From Sarcocystis neurona (lineage: Eukaryota; Apicomplexa; Conoidasida; Eucoccidiorida; Sarcocystidae), in the NCBI GenBank assembly GCA_000727475.1, contig KL647304.1:846272-910271 (forward strand): DNA of 64,000 nucleotides, read 5' to 3'. Under the pieces are notes generated by a model, which was given only the letters and a program-made list of their open reading frames with translations, was not told where the DNA came from and did no database searches. Positions within the stretch are counted from its first letter, which is position 1. Each line of letters starts with the position of its first letter. Shown piece by piece: positions 35,945 to 47,363 of the stretch. Made by a program: the position numbers and the translations under genes.

Positions 35945-37287
35945 CTACGTTATCTCTACCAGCTCTGCCTTCAATGATTGAACCTGTCGCTGAGCTTCGT
36001 GAAGCTGCCACTGCAGCAGCTGGATGCAGTTAGTCAAACAGTTTTTCTCCAGACGACTCTCCTGCAACAGATAAGTGCGTTCACGCTCTCTACAGTACCG
36101 GTAGGATGATGGTGATGAGGGTGGCGATGATGATGTTCTTACGTGGTCGTGTGCATAAGCTCAGAAAGCGATGCAAGTGTATGTGCGTGTTTGCGTACTT
36201 GTGCGAAGTGAAGTTTTCAGAAAGACAACAACTGCATGGACATAGTCTCTTTGTGTGCTTGTCGGGAACTGCCTACATATGTACATGTCAGTCGTTGCTG
36301 CCTGTCGGTGGCCAACCGACTGGTATCCTTACTTCCACAACTTTATTTTTTTCAAGTTTGAAGGAATTGCGGAGGTCTCCGATGCAGCTTTTGTTGCACA
36401 AGGCTACTTGGCAGCCACCAGTTACGAGTTCGTTGCAGCAGGCACACCGGATACTACGGTGCGGACAGAGCTTCATATGCTCGCCGAGCTGCCAGGCTTT
36501 CACTTCAGCTTCGCAGCCTTCTATTTCACATTTCACCCGTCTGTGGGTACACTGAGAAGCTTTGTGAAAAAGGTAATCTCCGAGGGCAACAACTTCTGCG
36601 CATCCTTCGTTGTCGCAGAGCATTGGCGTGCCCTCCAAAACACGCACAAACGATTTGTTCGGCTCAGCGAAAAGCCACGCTTCTACAGCGTTGCCGGCAG
36701 CGTCTCGCTTCCCAGTAGCAACAGAGTGTGTCGGCTTGTTGCAAAGTGGACACGTTTTTATCTGCGAGTGCATGAGACTCTCGCAGCAGCTGGCGCAGAA
36801 ATGGTGGTCGCACGGAGTAACTTTTGGATCATCCAGAATATCCTGACAGACGGCGCACAGTAAATGCTCTACAGCTTTACGCCCCCAGGTACTGTAAAGT
36901 GCGCACTGGTCTAAGCAAAAACGACTTCCGCGACGCGACGACATAATTACGACGTAAAAGAGGGACAGCACTATTGTCAGGCAATATGGTCCGAGGTGTC
37001 AAAATGCAGAGAGCAAGCTCCGGCTGCTTAAGTCCCCCACTTTGAAGGTTGCAAAGTGAAACAATAGGCTGTGAAGAAGTGATTTGCGAATAATGCGTAG
37101 CAGAACAGCTCCGCAGGTGTGTGTACACCTCAGTTCACATTTGTGCGGTGAAACGCAGTATGCGAGCGAATGTAAAAATATTGTACTTGCTACAGAGAGC
37201 TCAAGCGTAATGTTCCTGACTTTTTCTTCGGTGCCTTTGATTTTCCCTCGCTCCTCACGTAGCAGCAAGCGTGACGCAGTACCACAT
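35945..37287 (-). CDS. RING finger / TRAF-type zinc finger / coiled-coil protein
   Basis: Probable E3 ubiquitin ligase-like protein of 234 residues. Exons (minus strand): 37287-37259, 36891-36333, 36061-35945. Junctions are GT/AG and phase 2 then phase 0. The RING is complete C3HC4: C22, C25, C37, H39, C42, C45, C57, C60. TRAF-type Cys/His knuckles follow (spacing C-x4-C ... H ... CTHRRVKC ... H ... CPHRSIRC). The last exon encodes a 38-residue leucine/glutamine heptad coiled coil and a TAG. No MATH domain or membrane segment is seen. RING plus TRAF zinc fingers plus coiled coil usually means an oligomeric ubiquitin ligase; the substrate is unknown. If the first intron is not used, an in-frame ATG at 36971 gives an alternative N-terminus. 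No CAG repeats, unlike the big genes. It is the only - strand gene in this part with a recognisable domain. Confidence 0.82.
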
Positions 37288-37304
37288 ATCCCAGTTGTCA
37301 GCCC

Positions 37305-38863
37305 CTGCAAGAAAGAAAACGGGCGGTGGGATGAGAAGCAAAACAGGTGCTTTCTACGGGGCACCCGGGGCACCGACATTTTCCAACTGTTCCAAATTTG
37401 CCCACTTTCCAGGATTGTAAACACTGTCTCAAACGCGAAGTTTACAGTGTTGTAAAAACTGTCTTGTACACCAACATTTTCCAACTGTATCAAATCTGCC
37501 CACTTTTCAGTAATTTAGAGGCTTCAAAACTCGAACTTCACAGTGTGCAACAACTTGTAGAAACAATTCTCGGCAAGAGCGACGTGTTGATTCAGGTAGA
37601 GAAAGTGCACACTTCACAGTGTGCAACAACTTGTAGACACAACCCTCGGCAAGAGCGACGTGTTGATTCAGGTAGAGAAAGTACTACGCTCAAGGACGAT
37701 ATCGGCAATATGCTATTGTAATTTCTCTATATATCGTGTGCGTAATGAGGTAACTCCCAAGAGCAGTAGCGTTGCATACTTGTTGCAAGCAGTATGTGTC
37801 CTGGCACACAGACATATGTAGTATTCACAACCATCTAATGCCGATGAGATACACTGTGACAACGCGAAATCGTTTGGAGTTAAACAGGTTGTGGCCGTGG
37901 TGTCTTCTTCTGCGTGTAACCTGTGAAGGTAAAAAAGTTCCAAAGACGACGACTGCGTGCCTCAGAGACAAGAGGTACTAGTTACCGATGCCACAAGGTA
38001 TTGTGGAGATACGTTGAGCGGCCGTCCCCAAGTATACGGAAATTCTTCAACAAATGCGGGATCGAAACACTAGATCAACGCCAACGTGAATGTTGAAAAC
38101 TACAGTGGAGCTACTACGTGTTCAAAGAGGCGCCAACATAGAGACGTAAAAGAGAAACACCGATGAACAGCCGAAAGAAACACATCGTTGACAATAGTAT
38201 GTGCTGAACATATTTCTGCAGCTGACTGAGTCATCGACTGCGATGCGGCGTCTCCTGTACTGCAGAAAGTAGAAACATTATTGTCTGATCGACGTTTCAT
38301 TCTCTAAGCCCAAACAGATTCCACATTGAGCCCGCGGGGGCAATATGTTCACAAACGTATGGTAATCAAATATCTGAGTCCTGCAGACATCATTGTACAG
38401 AACTGATGAGTACCTGCTCGTACTTTAACGGAAATGTACGCGGACTCGTATCACTGCGTATACGTGAGCTCACTTGGTTGCAGGAGGTGCGTAGACGTAT
38501 TTAAGGACTAAAAAAAGGAAACATAGATTTCATGTCTGTAATTCGTACGTAACTGGCGGAGAATTATGTAGATGCGTAGACGTATTAGAGGGCTAAGAAA
38601 GGGAAACATAGATTTCATGTCTCTAATTCGTACGTAACTGGCGGAGAATTATGTAGCATTTTGGACTATCTGCTGATCACACTGTTTTGCAACTGCTGGC
38701 GCTGGACATCACTAGTCATACGTGGAGAAAGTACTACGAGATACTGCAGACCTGTGGCGTAACCATGTAGGTGCTGGCTGAGTACAGTTCAGGACACGCA
38801 AGGTGGTATAACAGTTGAACGGTGGTCTCTACCCTTGTGTTTTCGTAGACGTGTTAGCGCAAA
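37305..38863. repeat. Gene-free stretch with short tandem duplications
   Basis: No convincing exon was seen. Two direct duplications are clear. A 76-bp unit is repeated at 37535-37610 and 37611-37684. An 85-bp unit is repeated at 38489-38573 and 38574-38657. A more diverged pair sharing ACATTTTCCAACTGT lies near 37375 and 37472, about 97 bp apart. Confidence 0.8.
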
Positions 38864-39981
38864 ATGCTGCGCTTGTCGGACTGTAGGCAGCAGAAAGCAC
38901 CTTGTGGGTAATTACTGGATGAAATCTGACGAAACAGTCACTCATAAAACAACACACCCGTTTTAGTGATGTGCACCCAGTCGCAGGGCCAGTATTAGTA
39001 CAATTCCCTGTGGAGATCGCTGACGTGATTCTACGAGGGGCTACACGGAAATTCGATTCTAGCTTCTCCCCTCATCAGTCGCGGTGGCTGTTGACAGTAC
39101 AGCTCATTCGGCGTTTACCATCTGACAAAACACATACAGATGTGCGTATTTGCAAGGCATTTTGATTCTGCTGTTTGGGGGGGTGGTGCAGGCGACTGCA
39201 TACATTTAAAGCCTTACATACGTCAACGTACACGCATATTTACAACAACGTATATGCATACCTTCAGTAATTCTCATTCAAAGGAATTACACATTCGAGA
39301 GTATATGGTAGTCGAGCTGTAGTGCACGCATTGTGGCCGGACGACTATCAAGATACGTGCGTTTGCATCGGTCCAGCATCTTTGATCTGTTCGGCCTTCC
39401 TGAGTAAACAGATAGCAAGTCCATTGTGTACCCTTATCTACCGAAAACACTACAGAGAACCCTTTCTCCAACTTTATTGTCATTTGACTCTACCACACCG
39501 TCGAGAAACCCCTCTACGCGTGCCCCGCACGCAGACTCTCGTAACTCTAACACCTAGGTATCTGCAGAAGAAGTGCAAAGAACATTCACGACAGCCTCGT
39601 GCGAGAACCCGATTTAAGCAGACCTGTCTTATGACAGTTAATACTCACCCTCTGCTATGTGGACGGAGGTTTGTCAGGTGCGCTGAACAACTCTGTCCCG
39701 TTGTGCAGACGAAGTATCAGTCCGTGCTCATTGACTACGCATGCCGGGAGACTAGGTCCGTTCGTCCTCCGTTTCCTCCGTCATCAACAAACGCACCGAC
39801 AACAGCGTTGATCAGTTACATTAGACCTTCTTGTGCGTTTGGTGGTCCTGCCGTCAGCGGTGTCTGCCGGCAAGTCGGCACGTACATGGAGAAACAGGTA
39901 CACGAAGGATGCACAACGGCAGATCCATCGATCCATGACAGGTCGCATACGTGTAAAAACACGTGTAGGTTCACGATATAA
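38864..39981 (+). CDS. Probable small multi-exon gene, unknown function
   Basis: An ATG at 38864 opens a 44-nt coding exon (38864-38907, GTAATT donor) that joins in phase to 38967-39141, preceded by CCGTTTTAG and followed by a GTGCGT donor. The second exon reads as a compact globular sequence (for example VLVQFPVEIADVILRGATRK). A phase-0 continuation is available at 39568 after a GTATCTGCAG acceptor, in an open frame running to TAA at 39981, but the end may be spliced further. The open frame also extends upstream to 39322 without an ATG. No domain recognised. Exons 1 and 2 are moderately supported; exon 3 is a guess. Confidence 0.4.
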
Positions 39982-40472
39982 AGGCGTACATATATTCACA
40001 CACACATATAAATATTATACCGGCACGTGAAGTGTATACATATATATATATATATATACAGAGACACACAGAGAGAGAAAGATAGATGTATATATGTATG
40101 TCAAGTTGCTGGTGTAGGATACACACGTATGTTGATACGTACACGTACACATATAGGACGTACTCCGACGCACACGTGCATGCGTGGTTGGTACTGGCGC
40201 AGAGAATCGGCTAACACGATACTCCTTGTAAGAACAAAGGCATTCAATGTGGCTGCTGCGCCCCTGCTTGTGCACCTGGAAGAGACTCAAGCGACAATTT
40301 AGTCTGACCGAGGGCTTAATAAGATTTTTTGGGCCGATGTAAATATGTTGTTTCCGCACTTTAGAAACACAGCAGTCCACTTTCTCTTCATTGAATTGTG
40401 TAGGTCGTGGACGCTTGTTCCTTGTCTCAATTCCATCCAGCAGCTATCCACCTGTAGAACAGCTTCCATCCT

Positions 40473-41441
40473 CTATGCTATGTCAGCGACTAGAGACACC
40501 AACTGATCTTCTGTATGGAGCGGAGTTGCAAAGGCTGGCACACGGAGCATGCGCCACCTAGTTCTCTCTACAGATGGTACCGGATGGGTGTCACGTAGAC
40601 GGTAATGTCTATCGTACAGTGATGTATGCATGAGCTGGTCTGTAGAGGTGTAGGCGTGCAAGTGAGCAGACACGAAGTTATTAGGATGAGTTTGTCAGGA
40701 ACATAGAGGATTCCACGTTACATATCTGCGTATGGATATGCACAAGCTCGGGGTTCCATTTCCGTAGAGTTGGAAGACTGTGTGCAGACCCTGCAAGGCT
40801 ACGCGCTGCAGTTCATACATATGTGCGCCCATACACGTGGACGCATACACCGTGATACTGAGCAGCGCCGACAGTCCACCTACTTTCAGGAAAAGCGTAC
40901 ACGTGTCTACGCCTGTTCACTTGCATACACATATACAACTATTTATGTATATCTTTTTTTACTTTTCCGTACAAAAGAACTCAAGTTGTTCAGACACGAC
41001 ACGTTCGCACGCGTGCAAGTCCACGTGGGTATACAAGCGTATTCCGTCGATATCTCAGCTGTTAGTAAGTGTATAAACTTTCCGAGATGCCAGATATACG
41101 CACATATGGGCTTTTACAGGTGGACTTGAGCGCATTTTGGTGTGTCTCCGTGGGCACTGCTGCACAAGTGAATAAGTGTGAGTTTGTGTGTGTTACAAGT
41201 AAGGAGGTGGTAAATGAGTGCAGCTGTGGTCGTGCAATTATACAGGTGCATTAAGACAAAGCATTCCACCTGTTTGAACTGTGTTGTGCAGATATTCAGT
41301 TGAAAGGCAGCTTCTGTAATTTATTCGTCGCTGAGAGAAAGTCGTAACAGCTTGTAGAGCTCGAGTGTCCACCTTCGTGCAACTGCGAATCATTCGTTTC
41401 TGAGTCACCCAATATTCTGATGGTGTCGCACCGGCAAACAC
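40473..41441 (-). CDS. Possible two-exon gene fragment, unknown function
   Basis: On the minus strand an open segment from at least 41441 to 41270 (phase-1 exit, GTGGAA donor) joins in phase to 40639-40473 after an acceptor CACCTCTACAG, ending in TAG. The joined product has ordinary mixed composition (for example YDRHYRLRDTHPVPSVERTR) and no low complexity. The true 5' end was not found. No family recognised. The + strand here contains only short GT/TA runs near 40020-40090. Confidence 0.3.
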
Positions 41442-41493
41442 ACCCCCTTATATGTGTGTGTCCTGACGATACGCTGTATAACAGGTTTCTAGA

Positions 41494-42748
41494 ATGCGCA
41501 AACTCACCCGAAAATACACGTACATGTCACGCGCTACAGATACCTGTAAATCAAACGCACATTTATGTACTCGTCCCTGCATATGGAAGTGTATATACAC
41601 ACACTTCCATACCTGCAGTACGACTCTCACGAATTGATCTACACATCCCTACATGCCTGTGTTCATACAGGCAAAACGTAAACCACAGGTGGGCAAGCAA
41701 GCGGATGCATCTTGAAGGAGTGAGAGTTTTCAGCAGTGGCGGAATACGCGGTGGTGCAGCCGTGTGTGCCTGGGAGGCTGTCTTCGGCTGCTGCTTAAGG
41801 TGCGACAAATAAAAACAGGTCTCGCTCCGTGCAACAGAAGTTGTGCATGATAACCGCAGGGAGACGAATTAATAGACAGAGAGGATTTTGGTACGTCGCG
41901 GAGAAGCCAAACGCCCAACCCGCAACGATCAACGACGTGCAAAGATATCACAAAAAATACCGTCCCTCACAAATGTTTCGGCCATAAAACACAGCGATAA
42001 AAGTAAAGTATTGAAAAGACAAGGCGTCTCAAAAGCTGTGAGTAGTAACCACCAAGCGCAGCCCGTAAATAACTGAAAGAATGCAGAGTCAATTTAGCGC
42101 CGACCGTGGCCTCACACACAGACACTCTGTTTCTGCCGACTGCTAGTGTGGCTGCTGCTGCTAGTTCAAGCGTAGCAGTACGTGTGTGTATATTTTCCTC
42201 AGCATTTGTCCCTGAACTCGGTGCCACGCGTGTGCTATACATGCGTTATGCAAATACGTTCACGTGTCACTGTACGCACAGTGTATGTTCTTCGCTCTCT
42301 TTCCCTCTTAAATGTTATCTCTGTCTTTAAACATGTCCCTGCATCATTTGCGTATATATCTACGTTCTGAGGTCTGCGTTCCAGTTTGAGCTGAACGTCG
42401 AGTCAGTAAATCATCAGCATAATGTAGCAGATCTCTTCTTCGACGACCGCCTGTGGGCGCAGGAATACCGCCTCACCCGACATGCAGTCACAGGCCGCAA
42501 GAGGAAGATTTGCATGTGGGTGGCTGGTGTAAGTTTGCCGCAAGACAAATTTTTTTTCCTTGTGTATTTAGGTTTCCCCAGTTTCCTACCCCTCTTCATC
42601 CGTTTTCGTGCTTATGCGGCTATCTGTGAATACGGTAGGTGGAACGCCCGTACACGACCACAGGAAGGGCGAGTTTCTTACGGTGAATTTTGGGGCAACA
42701 AGTTTTTTATTCGCATCCCCTCCTATACTCGTACACACCTCGGCATGA
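41494..42748 (+). CDS. Probable five-exon gene, conserved-looking hypothetical protein
   Basis: Exons 41494-41519, 41734-41799, 42087-42177, 42385-42528 and 42572-42748 (TGA) join in consistent phase to 167 residues. Sites: GTACAT/TTTTCAG, GTGCGA/AATGCAG, GTACGT/GCGTTCCAG, GTAAGT/GTATTTAG. Exon 4 is the clearest (NVADLFFDDRLWAQEYRLTR). Exon 5 reads SVNTVGGTPVHDHRKGEFLT. The last intron would be only 43 nt; if it is retained, the frame continues instead to a stop at 42762. The first exon is the weakest part, and an 18-nt microexon at 41672-41689 could also be inserted in frame. No domain, signal peptide or membrane segment recognised. Confidence 0.45.
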
Positions 42749-42926
42749 ATATACATAGATGAGCGGGGACATCAAGTTGTGCGTGTGTAGGGTCTGCTGT
42801 ATTTCCGCCCAGAAGTAGAGAGGGGTTTGCGGTGTAATGTAAGTTCTTTATGTGTATGAAGGTACCTGTTGCTGTCATTTCTGATGCATGTAGGATAGAT
42901 ATGCATATATCCGCGTTGCCGCTCTC

Positions 42927-43084
42927 CCGCATATGTGCACGTATCTGCACGTTTACGCATTCATTTATCTTGTATATAGTCCAACATATTGAAACAGCGC
43001 TGCAACCGCATATGTGCGCGTATCTGCACGTTTACGCCTTTATTTGTCTTTTATATAGTCCGCCACATCGAGACACCGGTGCAG
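42927..43084 (+). repeat. 79-bp tandem duplication carrying a 3'-splice-like element
   Basis: Two copies start at 42927 and 43006. Each contains CGTATCTGCACGTTTACGC, a T-rich run and TATATAG followed by a short segment that reads xHIETxxQP in one frame in both copies. Several differences in that segment are third-position and synonymous in that frame. From 43085 to 43536 I see nothing else that is supportable. Confidence 0.75.
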
Positions 43085-43536
43085 CCCAAGTCTATGTGAC
43101 TGTCAGTAGCGACTTTTCTCTTCGTGTTACGCGTTAAGCAGATGAAAAGGCTTTCTTGCTTCTTTTTGATGAAGTGGATGCGCGGGAATTCAGTTTTTCA
43201 AGAACAGGAGACAGCGGACGAACAAGAAGTAAGCTAAACTGTGCGAAGTTCCGACCCAAGTGGAGGAAAGGAGGGCCGATCTACGAGCATACAGAATAGC
43301 GGGCCTTAGTCGAACAGGCGACTCCACACTGGAGCCATTTCAAAATTTAACACAGTTAGCCTTTGAATGATACAAGTGCAGTCGGTGCTCTGGCGCCTCC
43401 ACCTCAGCAGAACTATCTGTTAGACATTTAGAGAAACATTCGCTGCTTATCATCTTCTACGGCTCGTGGGCCGCTGCGCCATTTTGCCATGGAAGAACAG
43501 ATGCAGCCGCATCTTCAGTAGTCGTACGACGACCGG

Positions 43537-43680
43537 ATGCAGCAGGACATCGAGGTACCTTTAGAAGCCGAGAAAAATCGTGCCTCTAGCGACTCATATC
43601 TCGACCAAATACGACAGATAGCGATACCGGTATGTGCATACCGGGAGGTTGAAGACGACACTTCTGTGTTGTACACACAA
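43537..43680 (+). other. Candidate 5' exon of the P5A ATPase gene
   Basis: An ATG at 43537 opens 48 codons of acidic, non-repetitive sequence beginning MQQDIEVPLEAEKNRASS. It has two possible phase-0 donors: GTATGT at 43630 and GTGCGT at 43681. A phase-0 acceptor at 44235-44236 would join it in frame to the ATPase exon upstream of its first ATG. If used, the ATPase gains about 66-83 extra N-terminal residues. It could equally be a separate short transcript. Confidence 0.35.
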
Positions 43681-44084
43681 GTGCGTCGCGTATATTGCCT
43701 TTCGCATTTCCACACTCCTCTCCTGTCTAGTCCTATTTTCTTTCTTTCTCTTTCTCCCATATTCTGCTTTACCTGGTTTTCAAGATGTGTCTCTTTCGGT
43801 CATCTTTCGTCAAACTCTTCTCCCGCCTGTTTCGTTTCACTGCCCTATCCACGTGTCCGACTCATATATGGAAGCTTCACAAGTGTGTCTACTAAACTAT
43901 CGACTGCGTGCGCCCACGTGGCGGCTGTCTCCCTCTGACGGTTTTCTCCCTCTTTCCCATGTGTGCTGACGTGGGTGCGTAGTAGAAAATTCACTACAAG
44001 CACACACGTATCCGGTGGAGGTGGGAGACGTATATATACGGAAGAGTCTCGCCGTCGTGCCTCGCCGTCCCCCCTCTGTCTACA

Positions 44085-44142
44085 CGTAGGCACGCACACA
44101 CACACGCACACACACACACACATACACACACACACATGTGTA
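44085..44142. repeat. (CA)n microsatellite upstream of P5A
   Basis: An interrupted CACACA run lies about 200 bases before the first ATG of the P5A gene, in what is either its 5' flank or its first intron. It marks the return of repeat-rich sequence after the repeat-poor block. Confidence 0.85.
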
Positions 44143-44341
44143 TGTACTTTTACGTCTGTATCTGCGTTTGTGTTGATGTATATTTTTCTGCTTTTGTGTG
44201 GATGTTGCTGCTGCTGCATCTGGTAGCTCTTGGCAGTTCTTCGTTGCGATCTTTCCGGTCGCCGGCGAGTCGGCAGCCACCAGGGCGGGCGCCTTTTCCC
44301 CCTGTTCCTCGTGTACTCCCGGGCCTTCTCTCTCGCCTGCG

Positions 44342-47329
44342 ATGGAAGAGTCTGCGGCGGGCCAGCGGCAGGGGAAGGCGTGGAATGCGACGTCGCACGT
44401 GTCACGCAGGTTTGAGTTGTATAGGGAGAAGCCGTTACTTCAGAGGCTCGACGTTTGGCCTTTGCTGCTGCTGCTGCTGTTCTGCAGCGTTAAGACAGGC
44501 TATGAGCTGTCGAGTATTGCACACCAGCAGGCGACGCTGCAGCGGCGGCAGGCTGCAGCAGCAGCCGCTCGCTGCGTGAAAACAGCAGATCCGGTGCTGC
44601 TTATTTTCCACGCCCCGCATGTCAGCACGTTCGCGCATGCGCAAGCTGCAGCGGCACTCCAGCGGCAGCAGAGCCTCGAGCGCAAGCCCGGAATACTGCA
44701 GAGAAGAAGCGACGCAAGACAGAACAACAACGAGAAGAAGAGAGAGGACGAGACGCTAGCGAGAAGAGAGCGAGGAGGAGACACAGAGAAAGTGAAAGAT
44801 GACGCTGTCGGAGAACCCCTTATAAAACAGGAAAGGGATCAAGAAGAGGAGCGCGATACAACTGAAGAGGAGAAGAAGAAAAAGAAGAAAAAGAGAGGAG
44901 AGCAGGAGAACGAATTGTTCCCAATTTTGTCATGGCTATTTTCTTCGGTGTGGTTCATGTATACGTTGGCGGTGCTGTTCTGCGGAGGTTTACTGCACCT
45001 GAGCACCTACTGGTGGGTGAGGATGGAGTCGCTTCTGGGCTGCTCGCGTGTCTCGTCCCTACGCGACGCGACACACGTGCTGGTGGTGCCCAGCTGCAGC
45101 AGCGACGTCGAGCAGGAGACGCTCTGCAAAATCGAGAAGTTTTCTAACCAAATTTTCTTTGTGTACCGGAAGAAAAAGTATCTCTTCGACCACCAGCACC
45201 AGCGCTTCGTCGCTCTTCAATTTCCCAAAGATCTCCCTCTCTGCGACTATTTTGCGTGGAGCGGACTTGGGACAGCCGCGCCGCCTCTGCAGCCTGTGCG
45301 CAGGAAGAAGGATCGCGTCACAGCAACAGCAGCACGCGGGAGAAAGAGACCGGTGGGCGGAGTCGCAGCAGCAGGTCCTGCTGCTGCAGGCGCAGACGAG
45401 AACGTGTCTGCAGCAGAAGAAAACGCGGAAGCAAAAGGAGGCGGAGGAGGCGGAGAAGAGAGAGAGAAAAAACTGTGCGTTGGTGATGGGTCTTATCTGT
45501 CTCCGTGGTGGACAGGCAGGGAGGGGGAACGGACGGTGGCCGCGATGAAACAGAAATACGGTCCAAACGAATACGACATTCCCGTCCCTTCGTTCGGTGA
45601 CCTCTTCAAAGAACACGCAGTTGCGCCGTTTTTTGTTTTTCAGGTCTTTTCTATTTCTCTCTGGCTCTTGGATGAGTACTGGCACTACAGCGTGATGATG
45701 CTGCTGATGCTGGTTTTCCTTGAGTGCCAGATGGTGAAGAAGAGAGTCAAAGACTTCCAGCAGCTTCGCAGCATGCGCCTGCCGCCTTTCCCCGTCTCAG
45801 TCTACCGCAGCGGCGCGTGGATCCGTCTCCTCTCGGACCAGCTGCTGCCGGGAGATATCTTCGCGCTCTGCGGCCGCACGGCGGCAGGCGACGCGCCGCT
45901 CGTCTGTCCCGTCGATGCACTGCTGCTCCAGGGCATGGCCGTTGTCAATGAAGCTACGCTGACCGGTAGGGAGGCCGCGGAGAAAGAGAAGTGGGGCAGA
46001 GGAGGAACCGAAGAAAGTGAAGAAGATCGAGATATAATGCGAGGCGGGCCAAACAAATCACAACAAAACCGCTCCACGGGTCCTCTCTCTCCGACCGTAG
46101 CGGCGCCTCTCTAGCGTGCAGTTTCTGCCCGTGCTGATAACTGCTGATGAAAACAGCCTTTGGCGATAGTACGCATGTCAGCGCACACGACGAATGGCTG
46201 GTCCGGGACCTACTCGTATACATGCGTATCTATATACACGTGTATATGTATATATATATATGTACGAAGATATACGGCTGCAGACACACACACGCGCAGA
46301 GACAGACACACGAAAATACGTTGTCCCGCCGTCTGTCTCTCCTCCTGGTGTACCTGTGTCTCTGTGTTCGTGTGTCTGTGTATGTGAGATTTGTTGGAAG
46401 GGAAGACGGACGACTCTTCTGCTCTTCTTAACGCCACTGCCGACAAATGTCTCTGTCCGTATCTTTTTTTCTTCTCTCTCTCTCTGTGTCTCTCGGCGAC
46501 GCGGGATGTTTCGCTTGCTGCCCAGACGTGTGTGCGTATCGTACAGCTGCAGAGACGGGAAACTGCGTTCTTTGCAGCAGGGTGCGCAGCAACAGTCGAC
46601 GTGTAAAAGTCTTTCCTTAGGCGTGCGTCACATCTGTGCGTGCTCACTTGCTCAAATATACGTATATATACCTGTGGTGCTGCCCACGTATCGTCTGCGT
46701 GTATACGTACACATACACACGTGTGGCTGCCTGTACATATATTCGGGGAGACAACGTGTACATGTGCGTCTTAATATGGGTACACTTCACTTGTGTGTAC
46801 AAGTGAAGAAGTAGAATATGACCGACCCCTCGCCAGGTCTTCTTCGTTTTAAACTGCCAGGTTCGCACAGCCGTCCAAAGTCTCTCTTTCCCGCTTAAAA
46901 AAACAGGAGAGCACGTGCTGCTGTCGCATTGGCTTCCACTCTTCTTTTCTTCCGCAGCTTCCCTTCCCTTGTCCCCCTCTTCTTCTTCGTCATCGTTTTC
47001 TTCGTCTGTGTGGACTTTTTGTTCACAAAGATGGCACAAACGGAAGAAGAGAAGGAGGGGAGGACTGGCCGGCAAGATCTGTAATATAAACGTACATCGC
47101 TCTATACGAATCCAGCAGCTCTCCGCAACTTCACACGCACTGCTACACATACGTGCATATATGCATACAGACATACGTAAAAGTTTTTCTATGTTTGTGT
47201 GTCTCCTCTTGTGGAGAGTTTAAGTGAAATTAGTCAAACTTCTCGATTTTGCTTACTATGCAGAAGTGGGAAGTCGCGGCAGCCTCACGTTTCTTCATTT
47301 CTGACGCAGGAACAACACACGTTAGCAAA

Positions 47330-47363
<34 letters not shown>

